Translations under genes and position numbers: made by a program
Notes under the pieces: model-generated
What the model was told of the DNA's origin: nothing
Seen by the model: the letters and a program-made list of their open reading frames with translations, nothing else
The model's database searches: none
Shown: positions 22,796 to 32,328 of the stretch, piece by piece
Layout: each line of letters starts with the position of its first letter
Numbering within the stretch: position 1 is the first letter of the stretch
Assembly: GCF_016798325.1 (NCBI RefSeq)
Contig: NZ_JAERVO010000004.1
Location: 186,001-250,000, forward strand
Origin: Marinobacter mangrovi
GTDB taxonomy: Bacteria > Pseudomonadota > Gammaproteobacteria > Pseudomonadales > Oleiphilaceae
DNA length: 64,000 nucleotides
Direction: 5' to 3'

Positions 22796-23689
22796 ATGCA
22801 TTTTCCCACCATTGAAGACTACGTCGGTCATACGCCCCTGGTGCGCCTGCAGCGCCTGCCGGGTGACACGTCCAATGTGATTCTGGCCAAGCTGGAAGGC
22901 AACAATCCTGCCGGCTCGGTCAAGGACCGGCCGGCCATCAGCATGATCCAGGAAGCCGAGCGCCGCGGTGACATCAAACCGGGCGATACCCTGATCGAGG
23001 CGACCAGTGGTAACACCGGCATTGCGCTGGCCATGGCAGCGGCCATCAAGGGTTACCGCATGGTGCTGATCATGCCGGCGAACATGAGTGAGGAACGCCG
23101 GGCATCCATGCGGGCTTACGGGGCGGAGATCGTCACCGTCAGCAAGGAAGAAGGCATGGAAGGGGCCCGCGACCTGGCGGCCCGGATGCAGCAGGAAGGC
23201 AAGGGGCGTGTGCTCGACCAGTTCGCCAACCAGGACAATCCGCTGGCCCACTACCGCACCACCGGGCCGGAGATCTGGGAGCAGACCCAGGGGCGGATCA
23301 CCCATTTTGTCAGCTCGATGGGAACCACCGGCACTATTATGGGCGTGTCCCGCTACCTCAAGGAACGCAATCCGGATATCCAGATCGTCGGGTTGCAACC
23401 TTCGGATGGTTCCTCCATTCCGGGCATCCGCCGCTGGCCCCAGGAATACCTGCCTAAAATCTACGATGCCGCCCGGGTCGATCAGGTGCTGGATGTCGAC
23501 CAGAAAGACGCTGAAGACACCATGCGGGCGCTGGCCCGTGAAGAGGGGATCTTCTGCGGTGTCTCTTCCGGCGGGGCCATTGCCGCCGCGCTGCGCCTCT
23601 CGGAGCAGGTTGAGAATGCCGTCATCGTCGCCATTATCTGTGACCGGGGCGACCGGTATCTGTCCACCGGCGTTTTTCCCGGCGCCTGA
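22796..23689 (+). CDS. cysM: Cysteine synthase B (O-acetylserine sulfhydrylase)
   Basis: A 297-residue PLP enzyme that makes cysteine from O-acetylserine and sulfide or thiosulfate. The PLP lysine is in NPAGSVKDRPAISM (Lys about 43); the substrate and PLP loop EATSGNTGIALAMAA is at about residues 66-80. The length and the GSVKDRPA context favour CysM over CysK. The start at 22796 has CAGGAG 12 bases upstream, and the open frame runs back to 22712. It is followed by rlmD and relA as in Pseudomonas. Confidence 0.94.
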   Translation: MHFPTIEDYVGHTPLVRLQRLPGDTSNVILAKLEGNNPAGSVKDRPAISMIQEAERRGDIKPGDTLIEATSGNTGIALAMAAAIKGYRMVLIMPANMSEERRASMRAYGAEIVTVSKEEGMEGARDLAARMQQEGKGRVLDQFANQDNPLAHYRTTGPEIWEQTQGRITHFVSSMGTTGTIMGVSRYLKERNPDIQIVGLQPSDGSSIPGIRRWPQEYLPKIYDAARVDQVLDVDQKDAEDTMRALAREEGIFCGVSSGGAIAAALRLSEQVENAVIVAIICDRGDRYLSTGVFPGA

Positions 23690-23741
23690 AGTTGAAAGAG
23701 GCGGGCCAAAACCGGCCCGCCAAGCCTGACCGGAATACCTG

Positions 23742-25085
23742 ATGAGTAAACGACGTAGAAGAAAAGTCCTGCCTGCCGAACCGATCCACTGCCAGATTGA
23801 AAAGCTGAGTCACGATGGCCGGGGGATTTGCCACCTCGACGGCAAGACCCAGTTCGTGGATGCCGCCCTGCCGGGCGAGTCGGTGATGGCCAAATACGTG
23901 AGCACGCGCCGCAGCTTCGATGAACTGCGGGCGCTGGAGGTGCTCGAGGCATCGCCGGAACGTGAGACGCCGCCGTGCAAGTTCGCCGATCTGTGCGGCG
24001 GCTGCAGTCTCCAGCATATGGCGCCGGATGCCCAGATTGCGTTCAAGGAACAGACGCTCAAGGAACACTTTGCCCATTTTGGGGGCATTGAGCCGGAAGA
24101 GTGGATAGCGCCGATGCGCTCGCAAGGACTGGGTTATCGCCGCAAGGCTCGCCTGGGCGTGCGCTTCGTGCCCAAGCGCGACGCTGTTCTGGTGGGTTTT
24201 CGGGAGAAGCGCAACAGCTTCCTGACCGATATCGACCGCTGCGTGGTGATGGATCCCCGCATCGGCGAGCGGATCAGCGACCTGCGTGAACTTTTTTACG
24301 GCATGGAGGCCTATCGTACCATCGCTCAGGTGGAAGTGGCCTGCGGTGACGATGTGGCCGCCATGGTTTTTCGTAACATGGAGACCCTGTCTGAAAGCGA
24401 CACGGACAAACTGATCGCTTTCGGAAAGGCGCATGAATTGCATATCTATTTGCAGCCGAAAGGGCCCGATACGGTTCACCGGATCTGGCCGGAGAGCGCG
24501 GGGCGGGATGACGAGCGTCTGTCCTATCGACTGGATGATTTTGACGTCACCCTGCAGTTCCACCCGATGGACTTCACGCAGGTGAATGCCGAGATCAACC
24601 GCAGCATGGTGCGCCAGGCGCTGGACTGGCTGGCCCCGCAGGACGACGAGCGGGTCCTGGACCTGTTTTGCGGTCTGGGTAACTTTACGCTGCCATTGGC
24701 CCGCAAGGCGGGCCAGGTCGTCGGTGTGGAAGGTGACGATGCCATGGTAGTGCGCGGCCGGGAAAACGCCGAGCTGAACGGTCTGGACAACATCCGTTTT
24801 CACGGCGCCAACCTGCAGGGCGATTTTACCGGTGAGGCCTGGGCCGCCGAGGGGTTTGACAAGATCCTCATCGACCCGCCCCGGTCCGGTGCCCAGGAAG
24901 TCTGTGAATACCTCACGGCTTTCGGGGCCCGCCGCATTGTGTATGTATCTTGCAACCCGGCGACACTCGCCCGGGATGCCGGCGTGTTGGTGGACAAGGG
25001 CTATCGTCTGGTCAAGGCCGGGGTGATGGATATGTTCCCGCACACCACGCATGTTGAATCAATGGCCCTGTTCGAGCGCGTTTAA
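23742..25085 (+). CDS. rlmD: 23S rRNA (uracil-1939-C5)-methyltransferase RlmD
   Basis: A 447-residue methyltransferase with an N-terminal TRAM domain, a 4Fe-4S cluster motif [10 protein letters not shown] (with one more Cys upstream-downstream in the family pattern), and a SAM-binding domain ([16 protein letters not shown] at about 305-320). The catalytic Cys lies in [12 protein letters not shown] (about 403). Asp in DPPRSG is also present. It methylates U1939 of 23S rRNA. Start MSKRRRRK is basic, which is common in this family. Confidence 0.95.
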   Translation: MSKRRRRKVLPAEPIHCQIEKLSHDGRGICHLDGKTQFVDAALPGESVMAKYVSTRRSFDELRALEVLEASPERETPPCKFADLCGGCSLQHMAPDAQIAFKEQTLKEHFAHFGGIEPEEWIAPMRSQGLGYRRKARLGVRFVPKRDAVLVGFREKRNSFLTDIDRCVVMDPRIGERISDLRELFYGMEAYRTIAQVEVACGDDVAAMVFRNMETLSESDTDKLIAFGKAHELHIYLQPKGPDTVHRIWPESAGRDDERLSYRLDDFDVTLQFHPMDFTQVNAEINRSMVRQALDWLAPQDDERVLDLFCGLGNFTLPLARKAGQVVGVEGDDAMVVRGRENAELNGLDNIRFHGANLQGDFTGEAWAAEGFDKILIDPPRSGAQEVCEYLTAFGARRIVYVSCNPATLARDAGVLVDKGYRLVKAGVMDMFPHTTHVESMALFERV

Positions 25086-25220
25086 CGCGGCCTCGACGCC
25101 AAATACAACAACACGGGGCCGGTGTTGCGAATGCCCTGGGAGGCTGCCGCTGGCGGTACAGGCGCCGCCAGGTAACCAGTCTTCCTGTTCGCGACAGTCA
25201 TAAAGGGAAAGTGGACCGCT

Positions 25221-27461
25221 ATGGTGAAGGTTCGAGAAGATTACGCCGTGACCACGGATGGTCAGGTGGACATCGAAGGTTGGGTCCGGCACATCCAGGC
25301 CCAGACCACCCTTGAGGATGTGGATCAGTTTCGTCGCGCCTGCGAGAAGGCCGCGCTCATCGATCTGCAGGCCGTTCGTGAAGACCGGCTGTGGGCGCCG
25401 GGTGCCAGCAGTTTTCGCACCGGCGTCGAGATGGCCCAGGTGCTGGCGGAACTGCACCTGGACCAGACGGCCCTGGTCGCCGCCATCCTGTATCGGGCGG
25501 TTCGTGAAGAGCGGGCGACCCTCGAGGAGATCCGCGAGGAATTCGGCGACGATGTCGCCCGTCTGATCGATGGTGTCCAGCAGATGGCCGCCATCTCGTC
25601 CCTGCACCATCCGCTCAAGGGCAACGTGCTGGGCCAGAGCCAGGGGCAGCTGGACAACGTCCGCAAGATGCTCGTGACCATGATCGACGATGTCCGTGTG
25701 GCCCTGATCAAGCTGGCGGAACGGACCTGTGCCATCCGGGCGGTCAAGAGTGCGCCCCCGGAAAAGCGCATGCGCGTCGCCCGCGAAGTGTTCGACATCT
25801 ATGCGCCGTTGGCTCACCGCCTGGGGATCGGCCACATCAAGTGGGAACTGGAAGACCTCTCGTTCCGCTACCTGCACGAATCCGCCTACAAGAAAATCGC
25901 CAAGCTGCTGGACGAAAAGCGGCTTGACCGGGACCAGTACGTCAAGCGGGTCCTGGCGGACATCAAGCACGAGCTGGATCTCGCCGGTATCCAGGGGGAG
26001 CTGTCGGGCCGGGCCAAGCACATCTACAGCATCTGGCGGAAAATGCGACGCAAGGGCATCGATTTCAGTCAGGTCTACGACGTGCGCGCCTTCCGGATCC
26101 TGGTGCCCACGGTGCGCGACTGTTATTCCGCCCTCGGCATCGTGCACAGTCTCTGGCGGCACATTCCCAACGAGTTCGACGACTACATCGCCAGCCCCAA
26201 GGAAAACGGTTACCAGTCCCTGCACACCGCGGTGATCGGCCCCGAGGGCAAGGTGATGGAGGTCCAGATCCGGACCCGTGCCATGCACGAGGAGGCGGAG
26301 TTGGGCGTGTGTGCCCACTGGCTTTACAAGGGCATGGACACCGGCAACAAGTCCACCGGCTACGAGGCCAAGATCAATTGGCTGCGCCAGGTGCTGGAAT
26401 GGCAGGAGGATCTGGGCGACCTGTCGGGTCTGGTGGATCAGCTCAAGACCGACGTCACGCCGGACCGGGTCTACGTCTTCACGCCCGAGGGTCATGTGGT
26501 GGATCTGCCCCAGGGCGCGACGCCGGTGGACTTCGCCTACCGGGTGCATACCGAGGTGGGGCATGCGTGCCGCGGAGCCAAGGTGAACGGGCGCATCGTG
26601 CCGTTGACCTATCCGCTGAAGACCGGCGACCAGGTGTTCATCCTGACCTCCAACAACCCGGCACCCAGCCGCGACTGGCTCAATTCCAGCCTGGGCTACA
26701 TCCAGACCTCGCGGGCGCGGGCCAAGGTGACCCACTGGTTCAAGGAACAGGATCGTGACCGTAACGTGGTCGATGGCCGGGCCATTCTCGAGGACGAGTT
26801 CAAACGCCTGTCGATCTACGAAGTGGACCTGACCCAGCTGGCGCAGAAGGTGAATTACCAGACGGCCGACGACATGTTTGCCGCCGTGGGTGCCGGCGAC
26901 CTGCGCCCGACGCACGTGGCCAACATCGCCCAGCAACTGGTGGAGCCACGACGTCAGCAACTGGACCTCAAGCTCCAGGGCACCCGCCACCAGACCTACG
27001 ATGCCGATTCGGACATCCAGATCCAGGGGGTGGGCAAGCTCAAGACCCAGGTGGCCAAGTGCTGCAAGCCGCTGCCCGGCGACCCCATCGGCGGCTACAT
27101 CACCGTGGGGCGGGGCGTGACCGTGCACCGGCAGGATTGCCTGACCTTCCTGCACCTGCGCGAGTACGAACCGAACCGTATCATCGAGGTGAACTGGGGC
27201 GGCCGCCAGGAGGCGGTCTATCCGGTGGACATCGAGATCGAGGCGTACGACCGGTCCGGCCTGTTGCGGGACATCACCACCATCCTGGCCTCGTCCCGGA
27301 CCAACGTGCTGGCGCTGAATACCCTGTCCAACAAGGACGACAATTCCGCCACCATGACCGTCACCGTCGAGATCGAGAGCCTGGAGCAGCTGGCCAAGCT
27401 GCTGGCCCAGATCCGCAACCTGCCCAACATCATGGGCGTTCGACGCAAGCGCAGCCAGTAA
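25221..27461 (+). CDS. relA: GTP pyrophosphokinase RelA, (p)ppGpp synthetase I
   Basis: A 746-residue stringent-response enzyme activated by ribosomes with uncharged tRNA. The N-terminal HD region lacks the HD pair (AAILYRAVREERATLEE), so it is hydrolase-inactive as expected of RelA. The synthetase domain has RAFRILVPT and the acidic EFDDYIASPKENGYQSLHT (ExDD motif, typical of RelA rather than SpoT). TGS, the zinc-finger region (KCCKPLPGD at about 612-620) and ACT domains follow. It begins 135 bases after rlmD; that gap holds a small CAACAC/GTGTTG hairpin without a T-run. Confidence 0.97.
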   Translation: MVKVREDYAVTTDGQVDIEGWVRHIQAQTTLEDVDQFRRACEKAALIDLQAVREDRLWAPGASSFRTGVEMAQVLAELHLDQTALVAAILYRAVREERATLEEIREEFGDDVARLIDGVQQMAAISSLHHPLKGNVLGQSQGQLDNVRKMLVTMIDDVRVALIKLAERTCAIRAVKSAPPEKRMRVAREVFDIYAPLAHRLGIGHIKWELEDLSFRYLHESAYKKIAKLLDEKRLDRDQYVKRVLADIKHELDLAGIQGELSGRAKHIYSIWRKMRRKGIDFSQVYDVRAFRILVPTVRDCYSALGIVHSLWRHIPNEFDDYIASPKENGYQSLHTAVIGPEGKVMEVQIRTRAMHEEAELGVCAHWLYKGMDTGNKSTGYEAKINWLRQVLEWQEDLGDLSGLVDQLKTDVTPDRVYVFTPEGHVVDLPQGATPVDFAYRVHTEVGHACRGAKVNGRIVPLTYPLKTGDQVFILTSNNPAPSRDWLNSSLGYIQTSRARAKVTHWFKEQDRDRNVVDGRAILEDEFKRLSIYEVDLTQLAQKVNYQTADDMFAAVGAGDLRPTHVANIAQQLVEPRRQQLDLKLQGTRHQTYDADSDIQIQGVGKLKTQVAKCCKPLPGDPIGGYITVGRGVTVHRQDCLTFLHLREYEPNRIIEVNWGGRQEAVYPVDIEIEAYDRSGLLRDITTILASSRTNVLALNTLSNKDDNSATMTVTVEIESLEQLAKLLAQIRNLPNIMGVRRKRSQ

Positions 27462-27475
27462 TCATGGAGTGAAGC

Positions 27476-28333
27476 ATGTCCCGAACCTATGACATCGACG
27501 ACCTCAAAACACTGATGGCGCGCCTGCGCGATCCGGAGATCGGCTGCCCGTGGGACTGCAAGCAGGACTTCCGCAGCATCGTGCCTCACACGCTGGAAGA
27601 AGCCCACGAAGTGGCCGACGCCATCGAGCGGGAAGACTATCCCCACCTGAAGGACGAGCTGGGTGACCTGCTGTTCCAGGTAATCTTCTATGGCCAGTTG
27701 GGGGCGGAAGCGGACCACTTCGATTTCGATGCCGTTGTCGATCACCTGGTGCGCAAGCTGATTCGCCGTCACCCACACGTCTTTCCCGAAGGCACGCTGG
27801 AAAGCCGGGTGGATCCGGCCAACCGGCCCACCGACGAGCAGATCAAGGCCAGCTGGGAGCGCATTAAGGCGGAAGAGCGGGCGGCCAAGCCCGAGCCGGT
27901 CTCTGAAACCAGCCGGCTGGACGGCATTGCCGGGTCGTTGCCGGCGATGGTGCGCGCCGAGAAGTTGCAGCGCCGGGCGGCCAGCCATGGTTTTGACTGG
28001 CCCGACATTGAGCCGGTCTTCGACAAACTGCACGAGGAAATCGACGAGCTGAAGGAAGCCTGGGCTCATACGCGGCAGCACCCTGAAGATCGTGATGCGC
28101 TGGAAGACGAGCTGGGGGACCTTTTATTCGTGTGCGTGAATCTGGCACGCTTCCTGAAGGTCAATCCGGAACAGGCACTGAGACGCACCAATCGGAAATT
28201 CGATGCACGCTTTCGGGCCATCGAGCGGGAGCTTGCCTCACAAGGGCGCGAATTCGATGACCAGACACTCGAGCAACTGGATGCCATCTGGCAATCCGTG
28301 AAGGGTGTCGAGAAGGCCGCGAACGACAGCTGA
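27476..28333 (+). CDS. mazG: Nucleoside triphosphate pyrophosphohydrolase MazG
   Basis: A 285-residue protein with two MazG repeats. The first contains LMARLRDPEIGCPWDCKQDFRSIVPHTLEEAHEVADAIE and HLKDELGDLLFQV; the second contains EEIDELKEAW and DALEDELGDLLFVCVNLARFL. The acidic ExxE/ExxD metal-binding sets are intact in both. It hydrolyses NTPs to NMP and pyrophosphate, and in E. coli it lowers ppGpp during starvation, which fits its place 14 bases after relA. The 271 bases that follow hold no gene; a weak TTGATT/TACAAT pair is seen at 28376-28402. Confidence 0.95.
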   Translation: MSRTYDIDDLKTLMARLRDPEIGCPWDCKQDFRSIVPHTLEEAHEVADAIEREDYPHLKDELGDLLFQVIFYGQLGAEADHFDFDAVVDHLVRKLIRRHPHVFPEGTLESRVDPANRPTDEQIKASWERIKAEERAAKPEPVSETSRLDGIAGSLPAMVRAEKLQRRAASHGFDWPDIEPVFDKLHEEIDELKEAWAHTRQHPEDRDALEDELGDLLFVCVNLARFLKVNPEQALRRTNRKFDARFRAIERELASQGREFDDQTLEQLDAIWQSVKGVEKAANDS

Positions 28334-28604
28334 CATGCCACCCGGTCTCACTGCTGAATACCTTTACGCAGGGCGTTGATTCGGAAGCTGACTAGGTACA
28401 ATCCGTAACGATATCACGCAGTAAGCCGCACATCGTTCAGCTACACTTTCAGTACGCGTCATCGGTTATCCGCCGGGATTGCGACATCCGTTACGTCAGA
28501 GAGGCTTTGTCCTGACGCAACGCTCAAATAAGAAGTACACCGCAAGGGCACTCAAAAGGTTCCTGCGCGGTCTTGATCGAGCACTGAAGCGGGAGCGTTG
28601 AACC

Positions 28605-28949
28605 ATGAAGATCAAGGATCTGGTGAAGTATTGGGATAAGCATGCACGTGGTCGCCTGAGCCGGGACACGTTTGAGGCTGCACTGTCTGAGCAGCATCAG
28701 GCACGCCTGGAAAAGCTGGCCGAGCTTTACCCGATGAAGTCGCCACAAGACCTGATCCGTGACCTGGTCTCTGCTGCGCTGGACGAGCTGGAAACCAGCT
28801 TCCCCTATGTCCAGGGCACCCGGGTTGTCGCCTTTGACGAGGATGGCTTTGAAATCTATGAGGACGAGGGCCTCACGCCAAGATTTGTCAGCCTGAGTCA
28901 GAAGCACATGCAGGATCTGAAGGCGCGGCAGCTCGAAACCGCCGCCTGA
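28605..28949 (+). CDS. Small conserved protein, paralogue of the gene at 29170-29403
   Basis: A 114-residue protein of unknown function. The N-terminal 65 residues (MKIKDLVKYW, then KLAELYPMKSPQDLIRDLVSAALDELE) align with the whole of the convergent gene at 29170-29403, including the shared AELYP, the D-I/L-D spacing and the AALDxL ending. The LAELYP to AALDEL stretch has the look of a ribbon-helix-helix-like or small helical dimerisation unit (inference). An acidic tail (FDEDGFEIYEDEG) and a basic C-terminus are unique to this copy. GGGAG lies 10 bases before the ATG. Relatives in pseudomonads are annotated hypothetical or pilin assembly proteins without strong evidence. Confidence 0.7.
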   Translation: MKIKDLVKYWDKHARGRLSRDTFEAALSEQHQARLEKLAELYPMKSPQDLIRDLVSAALDELETSFPYVQGTRVVAFDEDGFEIYEDEGLTPRFVSLSQKHMQDLKARQLETAA

Positions 28950-28970
28950 AGGCCTGAAAGACCAGTAACA

Positions 28971-28999
28971 AGCCAGCCCGGCGGCTGGCTCTCTCCCTT
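28971..28999 (+). terminator. Terminator-like hairpin after the 28605 gene
   Basis: AGCCAGCC at 28971-28978 pairs with GGCTGGCT at 28983-28990 with a 4-base loop, followed by a pyrimidine-rich CTCTCCCTTC. The T-run is poor. It lies 21 bases after the stop codon. Confidence 0.55.
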
Positions 29000-29169
29000 C
29001 GGGGTCGCCGGCCGGCGGCCCTGAGAAGCACTCGACTCTCTCGAATAAGTCTCCGAACGATGGACGCCCAGACACAGCGGGCTCGTCTCGATGCGTCGTC
29101 ATATACCGGGTGTGGAAAGGGGCGACCGGGGTGCTGGCACGCGCCCCGGGGTAAAAGCGGTCCTGTCTC

Positions 29170-29403
29170 TTATTTCTTCACGGATTCCAGCTTGCCTTTC
29201 AGCGGCGTTTGCCGGGTCAGGTCATCCAGGGCGGCGCCGATCATGTCGTTCAGGATGTCGGTTTCGGTCCGGTCCGGGTACAGCTCCGCCAGGGCCGCGA
29301 TACGGGCGGCGTCTTCCAGCGGAAGGCGCAGGGTATAGCTCTGGGGCCGTTCGTCTTCTTCTTTCTTGCCTTCCCAATGTGCGGGCAGGTCAGTCACTTT
29401 CAT
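29170..29403 (-). CDS. Small conserved protein, paralogue of the gene at 28605-28949
   Basis: A 77-residue protein of unknown function, convergent with its paralogue. Seen: MKVTDLPAHWEG at the N-terminus, then SYTLRLPLEDAARIAALAELYPDRTETDILNDMIGAALDDL. The SYTLRLPLEDAARI beta-then-helix start followed by two helices resembles a ribbon-helix-helix DNA-binding fold, which is an inference from pattern only. AGGA lies 6-7 bases before the ATG. The 220 bases between the two genes hold no other gene. Confidence 0.7.
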   Translation of the reverse strand: MKVTDLPAHWEGKKEEDERPQSYTLRLPLEDAARIAALAELYPDRTETDILNDMIGAALDDLTRQTPLKGKLESVKK

Positions 29404-29497
29404 GGGTTGTCCTCACGTTTTTCGCGGCGATAGTACGCCTCCAATAAACACCTTTGAGGCTGTGATTTCAATCGAATGAATCATGGATGTATTTTAG

Positions 29498-29528
29498 CAG
29501 CCTGTGATGATGTGGCGGTAACAGGCTG
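29498..29528. promoter_or_regulatory. Inverted repeat between the small gene and ppc
   Basis: CAGCCTGT at 29498-29505 is exactly repeated in inverted form as ACAGGCTG at 29521-29528, with 15 bases between. It lies in the AT-rich divergent region about 85 bases before the ppc start and could be an operator for either gene. The protein that binds is unknown. Confidence 0.4.
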
Positions 29529-29612
29529 TTATATTGAAATGCGATTTGCTTCACAGAGGGCTGGCCGGTGATGGGGTAGCCCGGAAACACGAGAGAGGGA
29601 CGATAGCGCACC

Positions 29613-32255
29613 ATGACCGAACTGCATCCAGATCTGAGGGAAAATGTCCGCATGCTGGGCGAGCTGCTGGGCGACAGTATTCGCAAATTTCCGGGCCAGG
29701 ACTGCTTTGACCTGATTGAGGAAATTCGCGCCGCTGCCAAGGCCGACCGGCGCCAGGAAAGCGGTTCCGGCCAGCGGCTGGAAAAGCTGCTCAGCGATCT
29801 CAGCGACGATCAGATGCTACCGGTCACCCGCGCCTTCAGTCAGTTTCTCAACCTGGCGAACATCGCCGAGCAGTACCACGGTATCCGCCGCAAGCAGGGT
29901 CACCACGCCGATATGATGGTGGAGTCCCTTGGCGATGTGTTCCAGCGTTTGCTGGAACAGGGCGTCGATCCGGACGAACTGCATCGCCGGGTCACGGAGC
30001 TCAGCATCGAATTTGTACTCACGGCGCACCCGACCGAAGTCACCCGTCGCACACTGATCCTCAAGTACGATGAAATCTCCAACTGCCTGGGGCAGCTCGA
30101 TCACGACGACCTGCTGCCGGTCGAACGCAATGAAATCACCACCCGACTGCGACAGCTGATCTCCGAAGCCTGGAATACCGACGAAATCCGCTACCAGCGC
30201 CCGACCGCCGTAGACGAGGCCAAATGGGGCTTTGCCGTCATCGAGAACAGCCTGTGGGAGGCTCTGCCGCGCTTCCTGCGCAGCCTGGACCGCTCCCTGC
30301 GCGAGGCAACCGGTAAGGGCCTGCCCATCGATGCCGCACCGATCCGAATCGCCTCCTGGATGGGCGGCGACCGGGACGGCAATCCCAACGTGACCCACGA
30401 AGTGACCCGCGAAGTGTTCTGGCTGGGCCGCTGGATGGCCGCTGATCTCTACCTGAGGGACATCCAGACCCTGCGCGCCGAGCTGTCCATGTGGGAAGCG
30501 ACGGATGAGCTGCGCGCCCAGGCCGGCGAGACCCGCGAACCCTACCGGGCGATCCTGGGCCAACTGCGTGAGCGTCTGCTGAAGACCCGGGACTGGGCCG
30601 AAGCCTGCGTCAACGGCGAGCCGGCGGACGATAGCGATATCCTGTTCGGAAATGAGGAACTGATCCGACCGCTGCAGCTGTGCTACGACTCGCTAGTGGC
30701 CTCCGGCCTGGACGAAATCGCCGATGGTCTGCTGCTGGATACACTGCGTCGCGTACACACCTTCGGCTTGCCGCTGGTGAAGCTGGACATCCGCCAGGAG
30801 GCCGGCCGCCATGCCGAGGCGGTGGCCGAGATCGTCAGCGAGTTGGGACTGGGCGACTACAGCAGCTGGGACGAGACCCAGCGTCAGGAATTCCTGGTTC
30901 GGGAGCTGCAGAGCCGCCGGCCGCTGGTGCCGCGCCACTGGAATCCCTCGGACAACGTCCGGGAGGTGCTCGACACCTGCGCCGTGGTGGCCAAACAGAC
31001 ACCGGAATCCCTTGGCTCCTACGTGATTTCGATGGCCAGCCAGCCCTCGGATGTGCTCAGCGTTATCCTGCTGCTGCGGGAGTCCGGCATGCAGCACCCG
31101 ATGCGCGTGGTGCCGTTGTTCGAAACCCTGGACGACCTGCGCGGCGCGCCGGCGACCATGACCGCGCTGTTCAGCGTCGACTGGTATCGCCGGTATTGTG
31201 CTGATCGCCAGGAAGTCATGATCGGCTACTCCGACTCCGCCAAGGATGCCGGCCAGATGATGGCCGCCTGGGCCCAGTACCAGGCCCAGGAAGCCCTGAC
31301 GGATGTCGCCGCCGAATACGGTGTACACCTGACCCTGTTCCACGGCCGTGGCGGCACCGTCGGTCGGGGCGGCGGTCCGGCCAACCGGGCGATCCTGTCG
31401 CAGCCACCGGGCTCGGTGAACGGCAGTTTCCGGATCACCGAGCAGGGCGAGATGATCCGCTTCAAGTTCGGCCTGCCCAAGTTGGCGGAACAGAGCCTGA
31501 CCCTATACGGCACCGCCGTGATCGAAGCCACCCTGGCGCCGCCACCCGCCCCGGAAAAGCCCTGGCGGGACATGATGGACTGGCTGACCGAACGATCGCT
31601 CCAGGCCTACCGTGAAGTGGTGCGCGAGAATCCGGATTTTGTGCCGTACTTCCGCCAGGCAACACCGGAGCAGGCGCTGGGTAAACTGGCACTGGGCAGT
31701 CGACCGGCGCGTCGTAAGCCGACTGGCGGTGTGGAAAGCCTGCGGGCCATTCCCTGGATCTTCGCCTGGACCCAGATGCGCATGATGCTGCCCAGCTGGC
31801 TGGGCAGCGATGTGGCCCTGAAAGAGGCGGCCGAAGCCGGGCATGAGCCGATCCTGCGCGACATGATGGCTCGCTGGCCGTTCTTCAAGACCTATGTCGA
31901 TATGCTGGAAATGGTGTTGGCCAAGGCCGATCTACGTATCGCCAGCTATTATGAAGAAACGCTGGTGGAGCCGGCCTACAAGCCGCTGGGTCAGGATCTG
32001 CGGGAGCGCCTTGCCGGCTGTATCCGCCATGTGAAGGCACTCAAGCAGCAGGATGAGCTGCTGCTCGACGAGCCGGTGTTTGCCCACTCCCTGCGGGTGC
32101 GCAATCCCTATACCGACCCGCTGCACTACCTGCAGGCCGAGCTGTTGCGCCGTGACCGGGAAGGTGAGGGACAGGGCAAAGTGCCCGAACAGGTCGAGAG
32201 GGCGCTCAAGGTCACCATGGCGGGGATCGCCGCGGGGATGCGGAACACCGGCTGA
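29613..32255 (+). CDS. ppc: Phosphoenolpyruvate carboxylase
   Basis: An 880-residue anaplerotic enzyme converting phosphoenolpyruvate and bicarbonate to oxaloacetate. Signatures: LTAHPTEVTRRTL with catalytic His about 139, GYSDSAKDAG with catalytic Lys about 544, and the glycine-rich FHGRGGTVGRGGGPA at about 575-589. The protein ends in RNTG, matching the conserved C-terminal NTG. It stands alone behind the divergent small gene. Confidence 0.97.
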   Translation: MTELHPDLRENVRMLGELLGDSIRKFPGQDCFDLIEEIRAAAKADRRQESGSGQRLEKLLSDLSDDQMLPVTRAFSQFLNLANIAEQYHGIRRKQGHHADMMVESLGDVFQRLLEQGVDPDELHRRVTELSIEFVLTAHPTEVTRRTLILKYDEISNCLGQLDHDDLLPVERNEITTRLRQLISEAWNTDEIRYQRPTAVDEAKWGFAVIENSLWEALPRFLRSLDRSLREATGKGLPIDAAPIRIASWMGGDRDGNPNVTHEVTREVFWLGRWMAADLYLRDIQTLRAELSMWEATDELRAQAGETREPYRAILGQLRERLLKTRDWAEACVNGEPADDSDILFGNEELIRPLQLCYDSLVASGLDEIADGLLLDTLRRVHTFGLPLVKLDIRQEAGRHAEAVAEIVSELGLGDYSSWDETQRQEFLVRELQSRRPLVPRHWNPSDNVREVLDTCAVVAKQTPESLGSYVISMASQPSDVLSVILLLRESGMQHPMRVVPLFETLDDLRGAPATMTALFSVDWYRRYCADRQEVMIGYSDSAKDAGQMMAAWAQYQAQEALTDVAAEYGVHLTLFHGRGGTVGRGGGPANRAILSQPPGSVNGSFRITEQGEMIRFKFGLPKLAEQSLTLYGTAVIEATLAPPPAPEKPWRDMMDWLTERSLQAYREVVRENPDFVPYFRQATPEQALGKLALGSRPARRKPTGGVESLRAIPWIFAWTQMRMMLPSWLGSDVALKEAAEAGHEPILRDMMARWPFFKTYVDMLEMVLAKADLRIASYYEETLVEPAYKPLGQDLRERLAGCIRHVKALKQQDELLLDEPVFAHSLRVRNPYTDPLHYLQAELLRRDREGEGQGKVPEQVERALKVTMAGIAAGMRNTG

Positions 32256-32328
32256 CCGGTTGCAAAGACGAGCCGGGCCGTATCCCGAACCCATCGGTTT
32301 CGGTTACGCTTGGGTTATGTAGGTTTGT

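Noticed and set aside
25059-27155. 698-codon open frame antisense to relA
   Set aside because: Antisense artefact of GC-biased third positions in relA; no family resemblance or ribosome binding site.
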